A stretch of 64,000 nucleotides of DNA from Bacillus sp. M6-12 (GTDB lineage: Bacteria; Bacillota; Bacilli; Bacillales; DSM-1321). The notes beneath the pieces were generated by a model. It did no database searches. It was not told the origin of the DNA and saw nothing but the letters and a program-made list of their open reading frames with translations. How positions within the stretch are numbered: the stretch's first letter is position 1; each line of letters opens with the position of its first letter. Both the position numbers and the translations under genes were made by a program. Shown here in pieces: positions 1 to 7,939 of this stretch. The stretch is taken from the NCBI RefSeq assembly GCF_002860285.1, contig NZ_PGVF01000001.1:124001-188000 (forward strand), given 5' to 3'.

Positions 1-141
1 TGTAATCATCCCTTTAAAATAAGGAATTTCAAACTCTTGTCCTGCTTCAAGTGTAAAACCTTTTCGGTTAATATCGACTCTTTCTAAAATCGTTTTTACT
101 GGTTGACTTAATGTAGACCATTCACTGACTTTAACTGTCAT
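1..141 (-). CDS. Hypothetical protein, N-terminal part (runs off window)
   Basis: An open frame starts at ATG 141 on the minus strand, preceded by AAGGATG, and runs through the left edge of the window (47 codons visible, starting MTVKVSEWSTLSQPVK). It shows no signal peptide or membrane segment and I do not recognise the family. It lies downstream of, and on the same strand as, the next gene, but a terminator separates them. Confidence 0.6.
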   Translation of the reverse strand, partial: MTVKVSEWSTLSQPVKTILERVDINRKGFTLEAGQEFEIPYFKGMIT

Positions 142-180
142 GTACATTCATCCTTCCTGTATTACATATGATTATTCTTA

Positions 181-214
181 AAAAAAGAACGCATGAGAAA
201 TTCCCATGCGTCTC
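181..214 (-). terminator. Rho-independent terminator
   Basis: The stem pairs ACGCATG with CATGCGT around a short loop and is followed on the minus strand by a run of seven T. It ends transcription of the 134-residue gene at 228-632. Confidence 0.75.
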
Positions 215-227
215 TCTTTTGGGATAC

Positions 228-632
228 TTACGCCAATTGCTCCATTTGAGATTCCCATTTCAGATAATCTTCAAATTGATTGTAATAAATCGTGTCAGGA
301 TAAACACCTTGAATAGTGATGTCTTCTAACTTCTCATACTTCCCAAAAGCACCATTTTGAAGAACGTGAAGAGCTTTTGCTTCCGCTTCTTCAGCAGTGC
401 AGTCATGATAAGTTAAATTTCCAGCACCAGATGTTGTTTTAAAATCAACAACATACGACTTTTTACCATCTGCAGTTGTAAGGTAATCATAGTAACCCAT
501 CGATAAAGAATGTTTTTTCTCTGGAATCATGGAAAGAGCTTTACGCAATTTTCCTTCTGTGTTTTGCTCTAATACCGTTTGAAAAAACGCAACCTGACGA
601 ATAAATCCTGCTTCTCTTTTAGTTAGTTTCAT
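228..632 (-). CDS. Hypothetical protein, 134 aa
   Basis: Begins at ATG with an AGGAGT ribosome binding site 9 nt upstream. The protein is soluble and mixed in charge, with a central stretch YVVDFKTTSGAGN and an Asp/Glu-rich end. No recognised domain. It sits alone between its own terminator and a 5' leader containing GGCGTTTTAC, a variant of the leader motif seen at other genes in this window. Confidence 0.7.
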   Translation of the reverse strand: MKLTKREAGFIRQVAFFQTVLEQNTEGKLRKALSMIPEKKHSLSMGYYDYLTTADGKKSYVVDFKTTSGAGNLTYHDCTAEEAEAKALHVLQNGAFGKYEKLEDITIQGVYPDTIYYNQFEDYLKWESQMEQLA

Positions 633-767
633 AAATAAACCACTCCTATTTAAAAAATGTTTAAGTAAAACGCCTTACTTTTATAGAACTGCTATTATTA
701 TAGTGTTTGATTTTCGGTTTTATTTACAAACGAAAAAGACAATCGCTGTAAAACGACTGCCTTTTAT

Positions 768-1202
768 TTAATGATTTTCTTGATTTGATTGCTTTTTCTG
801 TTTATGAGTAGCTGATATTTCCTGCATCCCTAAAATGGATAATAGGGTGGTTGCAATAAAGATTAAACTTTTAGTCAAAAGGTTGATGGTAAATACAATC
901 CATACATTATGTCCTTGTAACAAAGCATCATTCCCTGACCATATCTCTACATAGGGAACGAGAAAACCAGCTATCGAAAGTCCTAAATAAAAAGTGAAAT
1001 AAGCGGTAAGAAGATAAAGTGAAATCAATTTTCTTTTTCGATGTTTACTACGTGTTAAAAGGAATAAAGGAACAAATACAATCAATTCTGGCACAAGAAA
1101 AGTCAAATAAGATAGGTCAGATATACTGTAAAACAGTTCATCCATAAAAAACAAAACAAATCCAACAAGTAGCCACTTCTTCCTTATTTCTGAATCTTTC
1201 AC
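768..1202 (-). CDS. Small integral membrane protein, 144 aa
   Basis: I place the start at GTG 1202 because AGAAAGGAAG lies just upstream; a longer frame to 1310 lacks a ribosome binding site. The product has about four hydrophobic segments (roughly residues 8-25, 30-48, 56-80 and 95-125) and a basic tail HKQKK. Family not recognised. A copy of the recurrent palindrome (1317-1330) lies upstream in its likely promoter region. Confidence 0.65.
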   Translation of the reverse strand: MKDSEIRKKWLLVGFVLFFMDELFYSISDLSYLTFLVPELIVFVPLFLLTRSKHRKRKLISLYLLTAYFTFYLGLSIAGFLVPYVEIWSGNDALLQGHNVWIVFTINLLTKSLIFIATTLLSILGMQEISATHKQKKQSNQENH

Positions 1203-1316
1203 AACAACACTTCCTTTCTGTTTTAAAATCATATTAGTCTTACAAAAGCTATAAAATAGGTTAATTTTTGGCTTTTGTTTCCTTGTTTTCATTATAGGTA
1301 TAGTGTACAATTTACA

Positions 1317-1330
1317 TAGACTATATACAA
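1317..1330. promoter_or_regulatory. Candidate operator, variant of TTGACTATAGTCAA
   Basis: Read on the minus strand this is TTGTATATAGTCTA, which differs from the window consensus at three positions. It lies upstream of the membrane protein gene at 768-1202. With TTGTAT as -35, a TACACT -10 follows at 17 nt. This is a weaker member of the family. Confidence 0.4.
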
Positions 1331-1409
1331 TGGAATTTTACATATTAGCTGGTCTGATAAGGATTTTCGGTTTTATTTATACCTTTGAATGGATGAATGC
1401 AAAAATTTC

Positions 1410-1466
1410 TATAATGTACTAAGAACTTATAAAACAGGAGAATGTAAGTTCAGTTTGTAAACAGGT
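1410..1466 (+). promoter_or_regulatory. -10 box with AAACAGG leader motifs
   Basis: TATAAT at 1410-1415 has no good -35. AAAACAGG follows at 1431-1438, 15 nt after the -10, and a second AAACAGGT lies at 1459-1466. The same arrangement precedes other genes in the window. Downstream is the operon starting at 1494. Confidence 0.5.
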
Positions 1467-1493
1467 ATTTTATTTAAAAAGGAGAGATTTTAC

Positions 1494-1763
1494 ATGGCAA
1501 CGATTTATTTAACTTTAAAAACAAACGGTAAGTCTGAACAATTTTTAGGAACAGATGGCAAGATGCACGACAAACTTTGGACTATTCAACGCAAAATTTC
1601 AGGCAACATGCAATTATCTGGTGCAATGATTAACGGAGAACCACGATACATTGATGCTACGCTTCCAACAGAAGTGACAAAACTTCCAAGAGGAGCTAAA
1701 CCAGTTGCAGAGGATGTAGCAGAACGTCTTTGGTTAAGTGATAGTCACTATTTCGGAGAATAA
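1494..1763 (+). CDS. Hypothetical protein, 89 aa
   Basis: Starts at ATG after AAAAAGGAGAGA. Small soluble protein beginning MATIYLTLKTNGKSEQF; no recognised domain. It is the first gene of a plus-strand operon of small unknown proteins and has the AAACAGGT leader 28 nt before its start. Confidence 0.75.
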   Translation: MATIYLTLKTNGKSEQFLGTDGKMHDKLWTIQRKISGNMQLSGAMINGEPRYIDATLPTEVTKLPRGAKPVAEDVAERLWLSDSHYFGE

Positions 1764-1777
1764 GGGAGGACTTGAAT

Positions 1778-2038
1778 ATGTCAAATACAGTAGAAACTAA
1801 ACCAGAACAAAAATTTGAAACGATGAAATGCTTCCAATGTTTACACTGGAAGCCTATGGTTCAACCTTGTGAAACACCAGAAGAAACGTATGAATCTATC
1901 ATTCGAGAGAAAAATGCGTGGGGGAAACTCTTAGGAGCTTGTACCGTATTTGGTGGAGCTTATCCAATGTTTGATATTGAAGAGTGCAAACTCAAAGAAG
2001 AACACAAACATTTGGCAGAGCATGTGGAGCGGTTTTAA
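1778..2038 (+). CDS. Hypothetical cysteine-containing protein, 86 aa
   Basis: ATG 1778 is preferred over TTG 1772 because the GGGAGGA site lies only 2 nt before the TTG. The sequence MKCFQCLHWKPMVQPC and later Cys residues (GACTVF, EECKL) suggest a metal-binding site, but no named family is recognised. It follows the previous gene by 14 nt. Confidence 0.75.
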   Translation: MSNTVETKPEQKFETMKCFQCLHWKPMVQPCETPEETYESIIREKNAWGKLLGACTVFGGAYPMFDIEECKLKEEHKHLAEHVERF

Positions 2039-2079
2039 TTAAAAAGTTCAACATTAACAATTTCAAGGGAGAGATAAAA

Positions 2080-2484
2080 ATGACACAACAAACGATTTTG
2101 TCACTATCTGACGTACAAAAGGTAAACGATACAATTGCAGTGGAGATTTTAGGTTATTCCATTTCTGGAGACTTGTATGTAAAGGACAATGAATACCCTA
2201 TTATCTGCAGAGAGTTCAATCCACTGGCTAATTTTAATGATGCGTTTATGATTGTAACAGCCATTACAAAAAACAATGACACACAATATACCATTTCTAA
2301 AAATGGTTTTGGTCATGAATGTATGATTGATAATGAACGCAAACAAAGAATTAGCAGAGTATCAGCTTGGACACCTGAACTGGCAGTTTGTATATCGGGA
2401 TTAAAGTATGTTGGTGTTGAAACAGACTATATTCAACCAACTGTACAGGAATTAACTACTGGACTGAAAAAGGAGAGAGCTTAA
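2080..2484 (+). CDS. Hypothetical protein, 134 aa
   Basis: ATG 2080 follows AAGGGAGAGA; an upstream in-frame ATG at 1984 lies inside the preceding gene and lacks a site. Predicted soluble. No motif recognised. Its stop overlaps the start of the next small gene (TTAATG), implying translational coupling. Confidence 0.75.
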   Translation: MTQQTILSLSDVQKVNDTIAVEILGYSISGDLYVKDNEYPIICREFNPLANFNDAFMIVTAITKNNDTQYTISKNGFGHECMIDNERKQRISRVSAWTPELAVCISGLKYVGVETDYIQPTVQELTTGLKKERA

Positions 2485-2624
2485 TGACAGTTTACGAACG
2501 ACTAATGTTTTTAGCAAAAGGTGGCAGAGTGGATTATCTTCACAAAAAGAATGAAAATCTAAAAACAACAAAGTTACAGAATTTCTTAAGTGAGTATATG
2601 GTAAGACACGATTTGAATGCTTAA
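2484..2624 (+). CDS. Small hypothetical protein, 46 aa
   Basis: ATG 2484 overlaps the stop codon of the preceding gene and has AGGAGAGA 5 nt upstream. The product MTVYERLMFLAKGG... is basic and likely helical. Its end is followed directly by a terminator, so it closes the operon. Confidence 0.65.
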   Translation: MTVYERLMFLAKGGRVDYLHKKNENLKTTKLQNFLSEYMVRHDLNA

Positions 2625-2631
2625 TGAATAC

Positions 2632-2667
2632 AGGTGGTTCTAAAAGTAACAGAGCCACCTTTTTATT
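2632..2667 (+). terminator. Rho-independent terminator
   Basis: AGGTGGTTCT pairs with AGAGCCACCT (one G-T pair) and is followed by TTTTATTT. Confidence 0.75.
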
Positions 2668-2698
2668 TAAACAGAACTTTTAAAAGGGAGAGATTTAC

Positions 2699-3037
2699 AT
2701 GAGAGCGAGTCAAGAATGGTTGGATAATCTTCAAGTTGGAGACGAAGTAGCAATGAATGTTGGTAGTTATGGATATAGCCGATACAAAAAGGCGACCATT
2801 ACAAAAATCACACCAAAACGTAGATTTACTACCTCTAATGGAATGACTTTTAATCCAGATGGTACAGAATATGGAAAGAAAGACACTTGGAGCAGACGAA
2901 GCAATATAGAGCCTGTTACACAAGAGATTTCAGACCATATTGAGCAAACGGAGCTATTGAATGTCATTGAAGCAACGAAGTTTAAAGAACTTTCTTTGGA
3001 GCAACTACGTGGGATTCATGCTATTTTAAAAGGATAA
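2699..3037 (+). CDS. Hypothetical protein, 112 aa, probable beta-barrel N-terminus
   Basis: Starts after AAAAGGGAGAGA. The first half (VGDEVAMNVGSYGYSRY, then alternating basic and hydrophobic residues ending in a T-rich strand) looks like a small all-beta domain of the kind that binds nucleic acid or protein; the last 30 residues are helical. The fold guess comes only from residue pattern. Leader carries AAACAGAAC, similar to the AAACAGGT motif. Confidence 0.7.
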   Translation: MRASQEWLDNLQVGDEVAMNVGSYGYSRYKKATITKITPKRRFTTSNGMTFNPDGTEYGKKDTWSRRSNIEPVTQEISDHIEQTELLNVIEATKFKELSLEQLRGIHAILKG

Positions 3038-3072
3038 TAGATTCTATTATGTACAAAAAGGAGCAGATAAAC

Positions 3073-3414
3073 ATGTTGAAAAATATCATTAACAATGAAA
3101 TCATCTTGCAATTAGTTGAAAAGGACATTCCTGTTGAGTTAAGAAAAAATGGGTTTGTTATTGAAGGCTTCTATAAATCTGGACAAGTTCGACTTGAACC
3201 AAAAGAAGATGGCACATTTATTGCTCATAGTCGTTATGACCAAAAGGATGATATTGAATCATTCGATGATTTGGTTCATCTTAACCATGAGTGGTGGGGT
3301 TATTCTAAAGACCGAAGTGAAGGCTGGAAAAAGCCAGAAGAAAAATGGGCGGTAGAAATGGTTCGTTTAGGATTGGTGAAAAGAAGAGAAGAAAAAGTTG
3401 TTCATTACGAATAG
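3073..3414 (+). CDS. Hypothetical protein, 113 aa
   Basis: ATG 3073 follows AAAGGAGCAG at a normal distance; ATG 3049 has no site. Contains NGFVIEGFYKSGQ and aromatic-rich LNHEWWGYSKDR. A similar VIEGFY string occurs in the minus-strand gene at 7672, possibly chance. Function unknown. Confidence 0.75.
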   Translation: MLKNIINNEIILQLVEKDIPVELRKNGFVIEGFYKSGQVRLEPKEDGTFIAHSRYDQKDDIESFDDLVHLNHEWWGYSKDRSEGWKKPEEKWAVEMVRLGLVKRREEKVVHYE

Positions 3415-3428
3415 GAGTTGACTGTAGG

Positions 3429-3731
3429 ATGTTTCAACATTTATTAGATAAAAAGAAAAAGGATATAACAATTGAATCTGTTCGAGAAAGTTATCAAGAA
3501 ATGTATAATGAAGGGCGTATCAATGATATGACCAAGATTAAGCTAAAATGCTGGTTGTATCATTCGGAAAGTCGAAATAAGAATGGGAATCCACCATTTC
3601 TTTTTGAAAACTATGTACACGCATTAGGAAAAGAAACCTACCTGGATTATATTAAATTTGGACTGATTAATTGTGATGATATTGGTGGAAAAGAAAAGGC
3701 AAATGAAATTGTGATGAATTGGTTTGCATAA
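3429..3731 (+). CDS. Hypothetical protein, 100 aa
   Basis: ATG 3429 follows AGGAG at about 11 nt. Strongly basic N-terminus (LDKKKKD) then a helical, aromatic-rich body. No recognised domain. Lies 15 nt after the preceding stop, in the same operon. Confidence 0.65.
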   Translation: MFQHLLDKKKKDITIESVRESYQEMYNEGRINDMTKIKLKCWLYHSESRNKNGNPPFLFENYVHALGKETYLDYIKFGLINCDDIGGKEKANEIVMNWFA

Positions 3732-3761
3732 ATAAAAAGGCGGTATCAAGGAGGAAATAAC

Positions 3762-4391
3762 ATGAATGAACAAATGATAGCCGAATTGATTGAAATGTTA
3801 AAAAGTGAACGTGGACTACACAAGGATGCACCGTTTCTAAGTGATTTTGAAAATGGCTGTAATGAAGGAGCAAATGATATTTTGGATAATGTAGAACGTA
3901 TTTTATCCAAGTATGTTGATATTCCTAAACATGAGATTGAACAACTTTCAAAAGAGCCGAAGAATATATGGGGCAGAATGGTGTTTAGTAACAATAACTA
4001 TACAGACTCTCAATATGTACAATTCATTCAGGAACTTAGCAATTTTGATACCAAAGACCAAATCGAAGTACGTAAAAACGATACAAGTCAATGGGATGAA
4101 TTTCAAGATTCAGGTTCTTATTGGATTGACGCTTTATTCTCTGAAAAAGAAGCGAATCATTTAATGATGCGTTTTAAAGGTTCTTTTCTATTGCTGGAAG
4201 AGACTCTTAATAATGAAGGAGATAGAGAAGAGATTGATAGGGAATGGATACGTGCCTATGAGGAAGAGCAAAAGGCAGTTTATGGTGAAAGACCAACAGC
4301 TTATCAACTTGTATTTGCCTGGAAGCAAAATAAAGAATACTTTCTTGCAAATAAAGGAAAACCATTTGGTGTTGTAAAGGTGGATAATTAA
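3762..4391 (+). CDS. Hypothetical acidic protein, 209 aa
   Basis: Starts after AAGGAGG. An acidic, helical, soluble protein with no recognised motif; C-terminus GKPFGVVKVDN. It is co-transcribed with flanking small genes and the next gene starts 2 nt after its stop. Confidence 0.75.
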   Translation: MNEQMIAELIEMLKSERGLHKDAPFLSDFENGCNEGANDILDNVERILSKYVDIPKHEIEQLSKEPKNIWGRMVFSNNNYTDSQYVQFIQELSNFDTKDQIEVRKNDTSQWDEFQDSGSYWIDALFSEKEANHLMMRFKGSFLLLEETLNNEGDREEIDREWIRAYEEEQKAVYGERPTAYQLVFAWKQNKEYFLANKGKPFGVVKVDN

Positions 4392-4392
4392 T

Positions 4393-4551
4393 ATGACTTT
4401 TTTACAACGTAAAATGACGAATTTAATTGGAAAAGAGATTCAAACACCATTTGGTGCTTGTGAAGTAATGAAGGTGACAGACAAACATGTTACGTTAAAG
4501 GATATGGGTGATACAGAATTTGAAGTGGAATTATGGAAGTTCGCTCTATAA
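4393..4551 (+). CDS. Small hypothetical protein, 52 aa
   Basis: ATG 4393 lies one base after the preceding stop and GTAAAGGTGG about 12 nt upstream can serve as ribosome binding site. The product (MTFLQRKMTNLIGKEIQ...FEVELWKFAL) looks like a compact beta protein. Function unknown. Confidence 0.6.
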   Translation: MTFLQRKMTNLIGKEIQTPFGACEVMKVTDKHVTLKDMGDTEFEVELWKFAL

Positions 4552-4585
4552 TTCCTTTCCATTCATTCAAAAGGAGAGAAATCAT

Positions 4586-4756
4586 ATGTTCAAACTTGAA
4601 AAAATCGAAGAAAAATGTGCTGACATTTGTGAACAATGCTGTAATGAAGAAAAACCCATTTATCACCTGAAGGGGAAATATGATAACATGGATTCCATGC
4701 TTTGTAAAAAATGTTTGGATGCATTGAAAGAAACGATTAACAAATTTGAAATGTAA
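4586..4756 (+). CDS. Small putative zinc-binding protein, 56 aa
   Basis: ATG 4586 follows AAAAGGAGAGA. Two cysteine groups, CADICEQCC near residues 11-19 and CKKC near 40-43, give a CxxC...CxxC arrangement typical of a zinc ribbon. It probably acts as a small protein- or nucleic-acid-binding module; no family is named. Confidence 0.7.
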   Translation: MFKLEKIEEKCADICEQCCNEEKPIYHLKGKYDNMDSMLCKKCLDALKETINKFEM

Positions 4757-4791
4757 ACAGGATTTTACTTAAAAAAAGGGAGAGATTTTAT

Positions 4792-5349
4792 ATGGCAAAG
4801 CCAACAGGAAAAGAAATGGTAGCAATCTTCAAAGAGGAAAAAGATGCGATTGCGTTAGCAAATCAAATGGACAATTTCGTTAATAACTTTTCTGCTGATA
4901 CAGAAGGATTTGTGGAAGCTATGAAAGTGGAAGACGAAGAAACAAAAATTCGTTTTGCTACGATTAGTCTTTTTTGGGTCAAGAAATTGAATGACTATCT
5001 GGAAAAAGACTGGTACGACTTACGCAATAAGTATTCAGTGGAAACATGTCAACAAATTAGTAAATTCTTAGGGGAAGATTTGCAAAGTTTCTATCCTGAA
5101 TATACAGGCCACTTAGACCCTTATTACAATGAAGAAGAGGAAGCAGAAGAATGGAAAATTGAGTTTGAAGTAAACTTTGTCGAGAAAATGGCTCGGACAC
5201 ATCGGACACTTCAACAAACTTTCTCTGAAATCGTATTCCATTGGCTAACAGTTATGAATGAATCGATGGAAAATGAGTTCTTTATCAAGGTGAGTAAAAA
5301 AATCGAAGAAAATCTTGAAAAAGGATTCCACCGAACTCCAATGATTTAA
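4792..5349 (+). CDS. Hypothetical helical protein, 185 aa
   Basis: Starts after AAAGGGAGAGA, with AAACAGGAT in the spacer before it. Entirely helical and acidic, no membrane segment. Last gene of the operon, followed by a strong terminator. No recognised family. Confidence 0.75.
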   Translation: MAKPTGKEMVAIFKEEKDAIALANQMDNFVNNFSADTEGFVEAMKVEDEETKIRFATISLFWVKKLNDYLEKDWYDLRNKYSVETCQQISKFLGEDLQSFYPEYTGHLDPYYNEEEEAEEWKIEFEVNFVEKMARTHRTLQQTFSEIVFHWLTVMNESMENEFFIKVSKKIEENLEKGFHRTPMI

Positions 5350-5351
5350 GC

Positions 5352-5391
5352 AAAAAAAGACCAGTCCATTAAAAGGGCTGGTTTTTTATTT
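5352..5391. terminator. Bidirectional terminator
   Basis: GACCAGTCC pairs with GGGCTGGT, flanked by A and T runs on the two sides, between convergent genes ending at 5349 and 5386. Confidence 0.75.
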
Positions 5392-5715
5392 GTTAAAAGG
5401 AGATTCCTCATAAGGTAGAATTTTTCCTTTAATAAATTTTTGGCAAAAATCATCTTTTTCAGGAGTATATACCGCTTCATACGTATAAAACGAACGACAA
5501 TCCCTTTCATTTTCTAATTGTTTTGTTAAGAGAAAAAGAATCCCTGAAGAAATTAAAAAAAGAAAGCAGAAAATAGAAGAAATGATTAAGATATTTCTTT
5601 TCTTGTCCTTTAGATAATTATTAAGAAGTATGAAACTAATAACCAATAAAAGGGAAGTAAGAATCATCCATTGTGTATAATCGAGTTTATTAAACAAATA
5701 CCAGATTGTATTCAA
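5386..5715 (-). CDS. Membrane protein, two transmembrane segments, 109 aa
   Basis: TTG start at 5715 preceded by AAAGGTGG. Hydrophobic segments lie near residues 15-33 and 42-63, separated by a basic loop NYLKDKKRN, followed by an outside or cytosolic tail with two cysteines. Family unknown. Confidence 0.65.
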   Translation of the reverse strand: MNTIWYLFNKLDYTQWMILTSLLLVISFILLNNYLKDKKRNILIISSIFCFLFLISSGILFLLTKQLENERDCRSFYTYEAVYTPEKDDFCQKFIKGKILPYEESPFNK

Positions 5716-6177
5716 ACCAACACCACCTTTCCAAATTTCTTAATGATTTATTATAGAAAAAGAAAGATAAAGATATTTCTATTAGACTGTTAATCTCTAT
5801 TATCGTGCATAAACATACAGGTTAAAAACCAATAGAAAGAAATCTACTAAATATGAAAAATGTAGTCTATATTTTCAATATGTAGACAAATAGTTACTTT
5901 TCTATTAATTAATCATTTTTATACATAGTACAGTATATTTATACGTATTTATAAATCTATTTATTTATTTCATTTTAGTAGAAGAGGATTTTACCTTTTA
6001 TCCAACAAACTCAAAAAACCTTGATTTGACAGGCTTTTCGGGATATGATATAATAGATTTACAGGGAATACGGAAGGTTGTCTTTGATGATTTACAAGTT
6101 TTAAAGTCTACAAACCATGATATTTTATACATAAGATATTCATTCCGTATATTACTTTGGAAAAGGGAGAGAGATAT
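5716..6177. other. Gene-free AT-rich stretch with promoter and structured leader
   Basis: About 460 bp with no supported gene. The left half is extremely AT-rich with no clear pattern. The right half holds a consensus promoter (6026-6054) and a roughly 115-nt leader in which ATACGGAA (6067-6074) can pair with TTCCGTAT (6143-6150), enclosing smaller possible helices such as GGTT with AACC. This could be a regulatory 5' UTR. Confidence 0.5.
6026..6054 (+). promoter_or_regulatory. Consensus sigma-A promoter
   Basis: TTGACA and TATAAT are separated by exactly 17 nt. It drives the gene at 6178 with an unusually long leader. Confidence 0.8.
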
Positions 6178-6582
6178 ATGTATTTAGAAGAAGGAACAAT
6201 TTATCGAGTAAACTGTGGAGAAAAAGTAGAGGTAAGTCAATTTGCAGAGACCGTTCTGCTTTTAGTTAATCAAAAATCATCCAACCGTACATCAGGTATT
6301 TTAGATGTAGAAACGATTTATGGAACAAACGATATTTTAGTGACAGTTCTTAATTCAGTTTGCGAATATAAAATGAATGACTACCTAAAACAATTTGGAG
6401 AAGTGACAACAGAAAACATTGTGTTAGGAATAGAGAATAACAGTGAACAGCGTTTTGCTCTTGAAAGAGGAGAAGAAGGCGTAGATAACTTAGATAAAGC
6501 TGAAGGTCGCAAGTTTATCAAACAATTGAAAAATGAAGACGAAGATTATATTTCTTATAGAGGATTTGTCGTAGAAGATTAA
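6178..6582 (+). CDS. Hypothetical protein, 134 aa
   Basis: ATG 6178 follows AAAAGGGAGAGAG; an upstream in-frame ATG lies before this site. Soluble, acidic C-terminus. No recognised domain. It stands alone between a consensus promoter with a structured leader and a perfect terminator, so it is an independent unit. Confidence 0.75.
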   Translation: MYLEEGTIYRVNCGEKVEVSQFAETVLLLVNQKSSNRTSGILDVETIYGTNDILVTVLNSVCEYKMNDYLKQFGEVTTENIVLGIENNSEQRFALERGEEGVDNLDKAEGRKFIKQLKNEDEDYISYRGFVVED

Positions 6583-6600
6583 TAGAAAGAGATAGTAAAA

Positions 6601-6632
6601 GACCACAGATTTTCTCTGTGGTCTTATTTTTA
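6601..6632. terminator. Rho-independent terminator
   Basis: Perfect 9-bp stem GACCACAGA / TCTGTGGTC with loop TTT, followed by TTATTTTT. Confidence 0.85.
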
Positions 6633-6872
6633 ATTAATAGGTCTACAATCCACGATATAGAGGCAGTGTAATGTGTTTCCTATATCATCTGGTAGAAATA
6701 AACGGTATCCTTCAAAGCCTATAATAAAGAGAATACAAACACATCCTAAAAACAAAAACAGTCGCTTCTTTTTCCAGTAGTAAAAGGAAAAGAATATCAT
6801 GTTCAACAAAAATACCGCAAGAGAAACCCAAGTGCTATTAAAATAGTACCAATATATAAAATCCATATCCAT
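6630..6872 (-). CDS. Small membrane protein, about 80 aa
   Basis: Two hydrophobic segments and a basic linker WKKKR. The start is uncertain: TTG 6887 abuts the AGGAGG site with no spacer, while ATG 6872 lies 15 nt from it; I use the ATG. No family recognised. Confidence 0.5.
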   Translation of the reverse strand: MDMDFIYWYYFNSTWVSLAVFLLNMIFFSFYYWKKKRLFLFLGCVCILFIIGFEGYRLFLPDDIGNTLHCLYIVDCRPIN

Positions 6873-6965
6873 AGAAACAAATATCAACCTCCTTGTATGC
6901 CATTATTGTTTTTTATTATAGAAGAGAAAAAATGAATTTATGATTGCCTTTTGGATGGATATACA

Positions 6966-6993
6966 TAAAAAAGACCAGTCAATAAATGACTGT
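6966..6993 (-). terminator. Rho-independent terminator
   Basis: On the minus strand CAGTCA TTTAT TGACTG is followed by GTCTTTTTT, after the operon ending at 7002. Confidence 0.65.
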
Positions 6994-7001
6994 TTTTTCT
7001 G

Positions 7002-7217
7002 TTAGTCGTTTTTAATAGGTAAAACCTCTGGTGTTCCTTTCAAATCCAAAATTGCTTGGATAATGTTTTCAATCTTATGGATTTCCGTATTCATGTAGTG
7101 ACAGGAGATTTTGTGTGTTTCTTCTCCTACCCGAACCTTTAATTCAGGTATTCCGAAAGAGTTGGTTTGAATGGTTACTTTACCATTTTCAAATTTCATG
7201 ATTTTATGTTTTTTCAC
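7002..7217 (-). CDS. Hypothetical protein, 71 aa
   Basis: GTG start at 7217 preceded by AAGGGGATG. Basic start (MKKHKIMKFENG) then alternating strands; looks like a small beta protein. Last gene of the minus-strand operon 7002-9603. Confidence 0.65.
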   Translation of the reverse strand: MKKHKIMKFENGKVTIQTNSFGIPELKVRVGEETHKISCHYMNTEIHKIENIIQAILDLKGTPEVLPIKND

Positions 7218-7232
7218 GTTTTCATCCCCTTA

Positions 7233-7475
7233 TCATTCCCATGTTGTCACACGTTCTACCACTTCAATAGGCTCAAGAATATACACATTATCATCTTTTA
7301 AATGAAAGTGTTTGGTATCACCGTCTTGAGGTCGGTCTAATTCAACCAGCATAACGCTTTTCTTTTCTTGGTTGACTTCCCATATTACATAAATTGTGCT
7401 TTCTTCCGAGTTCTCCAAAACTGCTAATCGACCTTTGTATTCTTCTGGATAATGTAAACCACTTAATAGATACAT
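7233..7475 (-). CDS. Hypothetical protein, 80 aa, paralog of the C-terminus of the 8773-9603 protein
   Basis: ATG 7475 follows AAAAGGAG. The protein shares the motif PEEYxGRLAxLE followed by a TxYxIW/Y strand, a charged turn and an N/WVYxL strand with the last 80 residues of the protein encoded at 8773-9603 in the same operon. That identifies a duplicated small domain here present alone. Function unknown. Confidence 0.75.
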   Translation of the reverse strand: MYLLSGLHYPEEYKGRLAVLENSEESTIYVIWEVNQEKKSVMLVELDRPQDGDTKHFHLKDDNVYILEPIEVVERVTTWE

Positions 7476-7478
7476 TGG

Positions 7479-7652
7479 CTACTCCTTTTTTCCATGAACA
7501 ATGGCTAAAATTTTCAAAATAGCCTCTTCCATCGTTGGAGCATTATCCATTTGAAAGCAGGACTCCGCCATTTTTTTGATTTCTCTTAATTTCTCGTCTT
7601 GATTGTCTATGGTTTGTTCATAATCACGAATCATATTACCTAAAGCCGACAC
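7479..7652 (-). CDS. Small helical protein, 57 aa
   Basis: GTG 7652 with AAAGGAG 8 nt upstream; stop at 7479, 3 nt before the next start, so coupled. Helical with a coiled-coil-like first half (IRDYEQTIDNQDEKLREIKK). No family recognised. Confidence 0.65.
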   Translation of the reverse strand: MSALGNMIRDYEQTIDNQDEKLREIKKMAESCFQMDNAPTMEEAILKILAIVHGKKE

Positions 7653-7671
7653 TGTTTCTACTCCTTTCGTT

Positions 7672-7923
7672 TTAAGATTGAAAGAAAACCATTTCTTTGC
7701 AGTTGGGATTCCCCATTGGTTGAATAGATACTAACTTGTAGCCCACTTGATACATGAAGTTTAAAATGGTTTCTAAGTTAGGGGATTTTTCATCTTTTTC
7801 AAAGTCCCATGTGTTGTAAAAACCTTCAATTACCAAGTAGGGTTCATGATGGTTTTGAACCTCTTTTTCCAACCATTCTAAGGTAATAGTTAGGTCATTT
7901 TTATCGTTTGTTCTTGCTCTCAT
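7672..7923 (-). CDS. Hypothetical protein, 83 aa
   Basis: ATG follows TTAGGAGG. Pattern of an alpha/beta domain: helix, strand LVIEGFYNTW, helix, strand YKLVSIQPMG. No family recognised. Operon member. Confidence 0.7.
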   Translation of the reverse strand: MRARTNDKNDLTITLEWLEKEVQNHHEPYLVIEGFYNTWDFEKDEKSPNLETILNFMYQVGYKLVSIQPMGNPNCKEMVFFQS

Positions 7924-7939
7924 GTTGTATGGAAACCTC

